Positions 62,752-64,000 of a stretch of 64,000 nucleotides of DNA are shown here, piece after piece. Under the pieces are notes generated by a model, which saw nothing but the letters and a program-made list of their open reading frames with translations, had not been told where the DNA came from and did not search any database. The stretch's first letter is position 1; each line of letters starts with the position of its first letter. This DNA comes from Peptoclostridium sp965368085. GTDB lineage: Bacteria; Bacillota; Clostridia; Peptostreptococcales; Peptostreptococcaceae. A program made the position numbers and the translations under genes. The stretch spans positions 38,749 to 102,748 of the forward strand of contig CBDULP010000007.1 of assembly GCA_965368085.1 (NCBI GenBank). The letters are read 5' to 3'.

Positions 62752-62830
62752 TTTACGTGCTCGCTTATAACGTGCTTGTCTGCAGCTGTTTGTCTCACTG
62801 CATTTTGAAGTTGTACGCAAATAACGTGCT
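62752..62830. promoter_or_regulatory. Three ACGTGCT motifs upstream of the Xre gene, candidate operator
   Basis: TTTACGTGCT (62752-62761), ATAACGTGCT (62767-62776) and ATAACGTGCT (62821-62830). The last two are identical, 54 bases apart. The palindromic ACGT core suits an Xre-type dimer. Confidence 0.5.
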
Positions 62831-62865
62831 GGTTTAAATTTATTTTTTTGATTGCTTGTTCTCCG

Positions 62866-63279
62866 TCATGCAGTTATTATTCCTGCTTCATCTGCCAAAA
62901 ACTCCTCGACTTCTTTGTCAAATTGTCCCCTGTAGCTGTAGAAAAGCTGCATGTAGTCATTGTTGTAGAGAACTCCTATCTGGTATATTTCGCTTCCATC
63001 CGAAAGCTTTTTGACTTCCACCCATTCAGGATATGTTCCAAGCAGCCCCTTGTCCTTCGGATTGAGTCCTACTTCTTCAAGGTTTCTTACATCATCCCCT
63101 TTCTCCAGTATCACCATGTAGCCGCTTTCTTCCAGTGAGAACTCGTTTATGTCCTTTCCTTCTGAAAGGCTCTCCACTAATTCAAAGAAATATTCTTCTA
63201 TGTGGTCAAATAGTGCCTTGCTTATGGAGTCCTGTCTTTTTAGCTCCCTTATGTCCTGCAGTGTCTTCACCGTCTTCAT
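62866..63279 (-). CDS. Unknown soluble protein of the mobile element
   Basis: 137 residues from ATG 63279, preceded by AAAGGGGAAATTAAA; the frame is open to 63297. A helical N-terminus (SISKALFDHIEEYFFELVES) is followed by a mixed alpha/beta part (SGYMVILEKGDDVRNLEEVG, GSEIYQIGVLYNNDYMQLFY). No family is recognised. It sits between the tyrosine recombinase and the Xre regulator. Confidence 0.65.
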   Translation of the reverse strand: MKTVKTLQDIRELKRQDSISKALFDHIEEYFFELVESLSEGKDINEFSLEESGYMVILEKGDDVRNLEEVGLNPKDKGLLGTYPEWVEVKKLSDGSEIYQIGVLYNNDYMQLFYSYRGQFDKEVEEFLADEAGIITA

Positions 63280-63417
63280 TTTAATTTCCCCTTTCATCTT
63301 GTATGGTTATTTTTATTGATTCATTTTATTTTTCAATCGTATGGCATTCAAATTTATAATATATCTTTGAACTTCTTTTCATTACGGATACTGCTGTTAT
63401 TACATCAACTTCTCCTG

Positions 63418-64000
63418 TTACAGCAGTTCAACGGCTTCCTGTTTTTCTTTCCTGCTCGTATTGATGTAGTAGTCGCTGGTTGTTTGGATGTTGGCATGAC
63501 CAGCTAGTTTAGCAACTGTTGTGATTGGGATTCCCTTTTTAATCAGCCTTGAACAGAATGTGTGGCGGTATTTATGCGGCTTCATTACCATGCTTAGCTC
63601 CTTGCCATGCTTTCTTAGGATTTTATTTATTGTATCCCTGTCTAGCTTTTCTGCTCTTTGGCTTATCAAGAGATATTCGCTATATTTCAGCTTGTGCTCT
63701 TTCCTTTCTCCGTTCATGTATTCCTTTATCATTTCCACAACTTCCGACTTCAAGGGTATCTCCCTCACCTTTCCGCCTTTTCCTACTATTCTTAATTGCA
63801 TCACTAAAAAATCCATGTCTGCTATCTTTATGGAAACCAGTTCACTCACCCTTACTCCAGTGTAGAGAAGCAGATTTATTATCAGCCTGTCCCTTTGGCT
63901 CACTTTTCCGCCTTGAATGTAGAACAGTATCTTTTCTATCTCATCTTCTTCAAACACTTCCACTTCCTTCTCCGATCCTTGAGCTACTTTCACTTTGTCC
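63418..64000 (-). CDS. Tyrosine recombinase, N-terminus beyond window
   Basis: The frame is open to the right edge, with 194 codons visible; a GTG at 63993 is not needed as a start. The catalytic domain is complete: Arg in LLLYTGVRVSELVSIKIAD, Lys in VGKGGKVREIPL, HKYRHTFCSRLI (His/Arg), AGHANIQTTSDYYINTS with the Tyr nucleophile, and a C-terminal EKQEAVELL. It resembles transposon/integron-type integrases. It is distinct from the other recombinase (57754-58614). It may integrate the element. Confidence 0.85.
   Translation of the reverse strand, partial: DKVKVAQGSEKEVEVFEEDEIEKILFYIQGGKVSQRDRLIINLLLYTGVRVSELVSIKIADMDFLVMQLRIVGKGGKVREIPLKSEVVEMIKEYMNGERKEHKLKYSEYLLISQRAEKLDRDTINKILRKHGKELSMVMKPHKYRHTFCSRLIKKGIPITTVAKLAGHANIQTTSDYYINTSRKEKQEAVELL

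Larger units (their letters stand above)
54100..64000 (-). mobile_element. Part of an integrated mobile element (extends beyond the window)
   Basis: All genes from 55111 to the right edge are on the minus strand. They form a typical element gene set: DUF927 helicase-like protein, two tyrosine recombinases, RadC-like protein, Xre regulator, ribbon-helix-helix protein and several orphan proteins. The left border is placed near 54080, where the S-layer-like frame is broken. No capsid, conjugation or plasmid partition genes were recognised, so the type (integrative element, defective prophage or integrated plasmid) is undetermined. Confidence 0.55.

Overview
The window looks like chromosomal DNA of an anaerobic, amino-acid-fermenting Clostridia member, probably of the Peptostreptococcaceae/Peptoclostridium type. 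The basis is an NADH-linked [FeFe] hydrogenase operon, a tandem glycine riboswitch in front of a sodium:alanine/glycine symporter, strong AGGAGG-type ribosome binding sites, low GC, and many secreted surface proteins. The genus is inference. No rRNA, tRNA or CRISPR array was seen.

Layout. (1) 1-7487, minus strand: four secreted surface (S-layer-like) proteins, the last running off the left edge. (2) 7838-9631, plus strand: a small regulatory cassette (LexA-type winged helix, sigma-70-like factor, DUF1659, DUF2922 and YvrJ small proteins) behind a good sigma-A-type promoter. (3) 9791-12005, minus: a glycolipid-type glycosyltransferase and an LPG-synthase-TM/flippase-like membrane protein. (4) 12763-16433, plus: hydrogenase subunits HydA, NuoE-like and NuoF-like, behind a near-consensus Rex operator. 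(5) 16690-20958, minus: a chemoreceptor, then the riboswitch-controlled AGCS symporter. (6) 21703-45668: a large secretome locus of about a dozen exported proteins. It includes a subtilisin-like protease, a lytic transglycosylase with a dockerin, an SLH protein, beta-propeller and PPC-repeat proteins, and a SecA ATPase with an unusual C-terminal extension of about 310 residues. (7) 45727-47917: DegV, a small unknown protein and a rhodanese lipoprotein. (8) 48364-51734: an intact IS21-family element abutting a truncated second IS21 element, which itself cut a lexA-like gene. (9) 52085-54079: a 5'-truncated S-layer-like gene. (10) 54100-64000, minus: part of a mobile element (DUF927 helicase-like protein, two tyrosine recombinases, RadC-like protein, Xre regulator, RHH protein and unknowns), with a candidate origin region at its left side.

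The most unusual theme is the secretome. About eleven different exported proteins carry one copy of the same roughly 90-residue Ig-like module, typically opening with W-[TSNR]-[VIL]-x-F. It is joined to very different partners: protease, lysozyme-like domain, propeller, PPC repeats, YD/KDG-type readout repeats. They sit around a SecA whose tail carries three beta-sandwich-like repeats in place of the zinc-binding end. I infer a dedicated export and surface-display system. Most genes are separated by strong, often bidirectional, intrinsic terminators.
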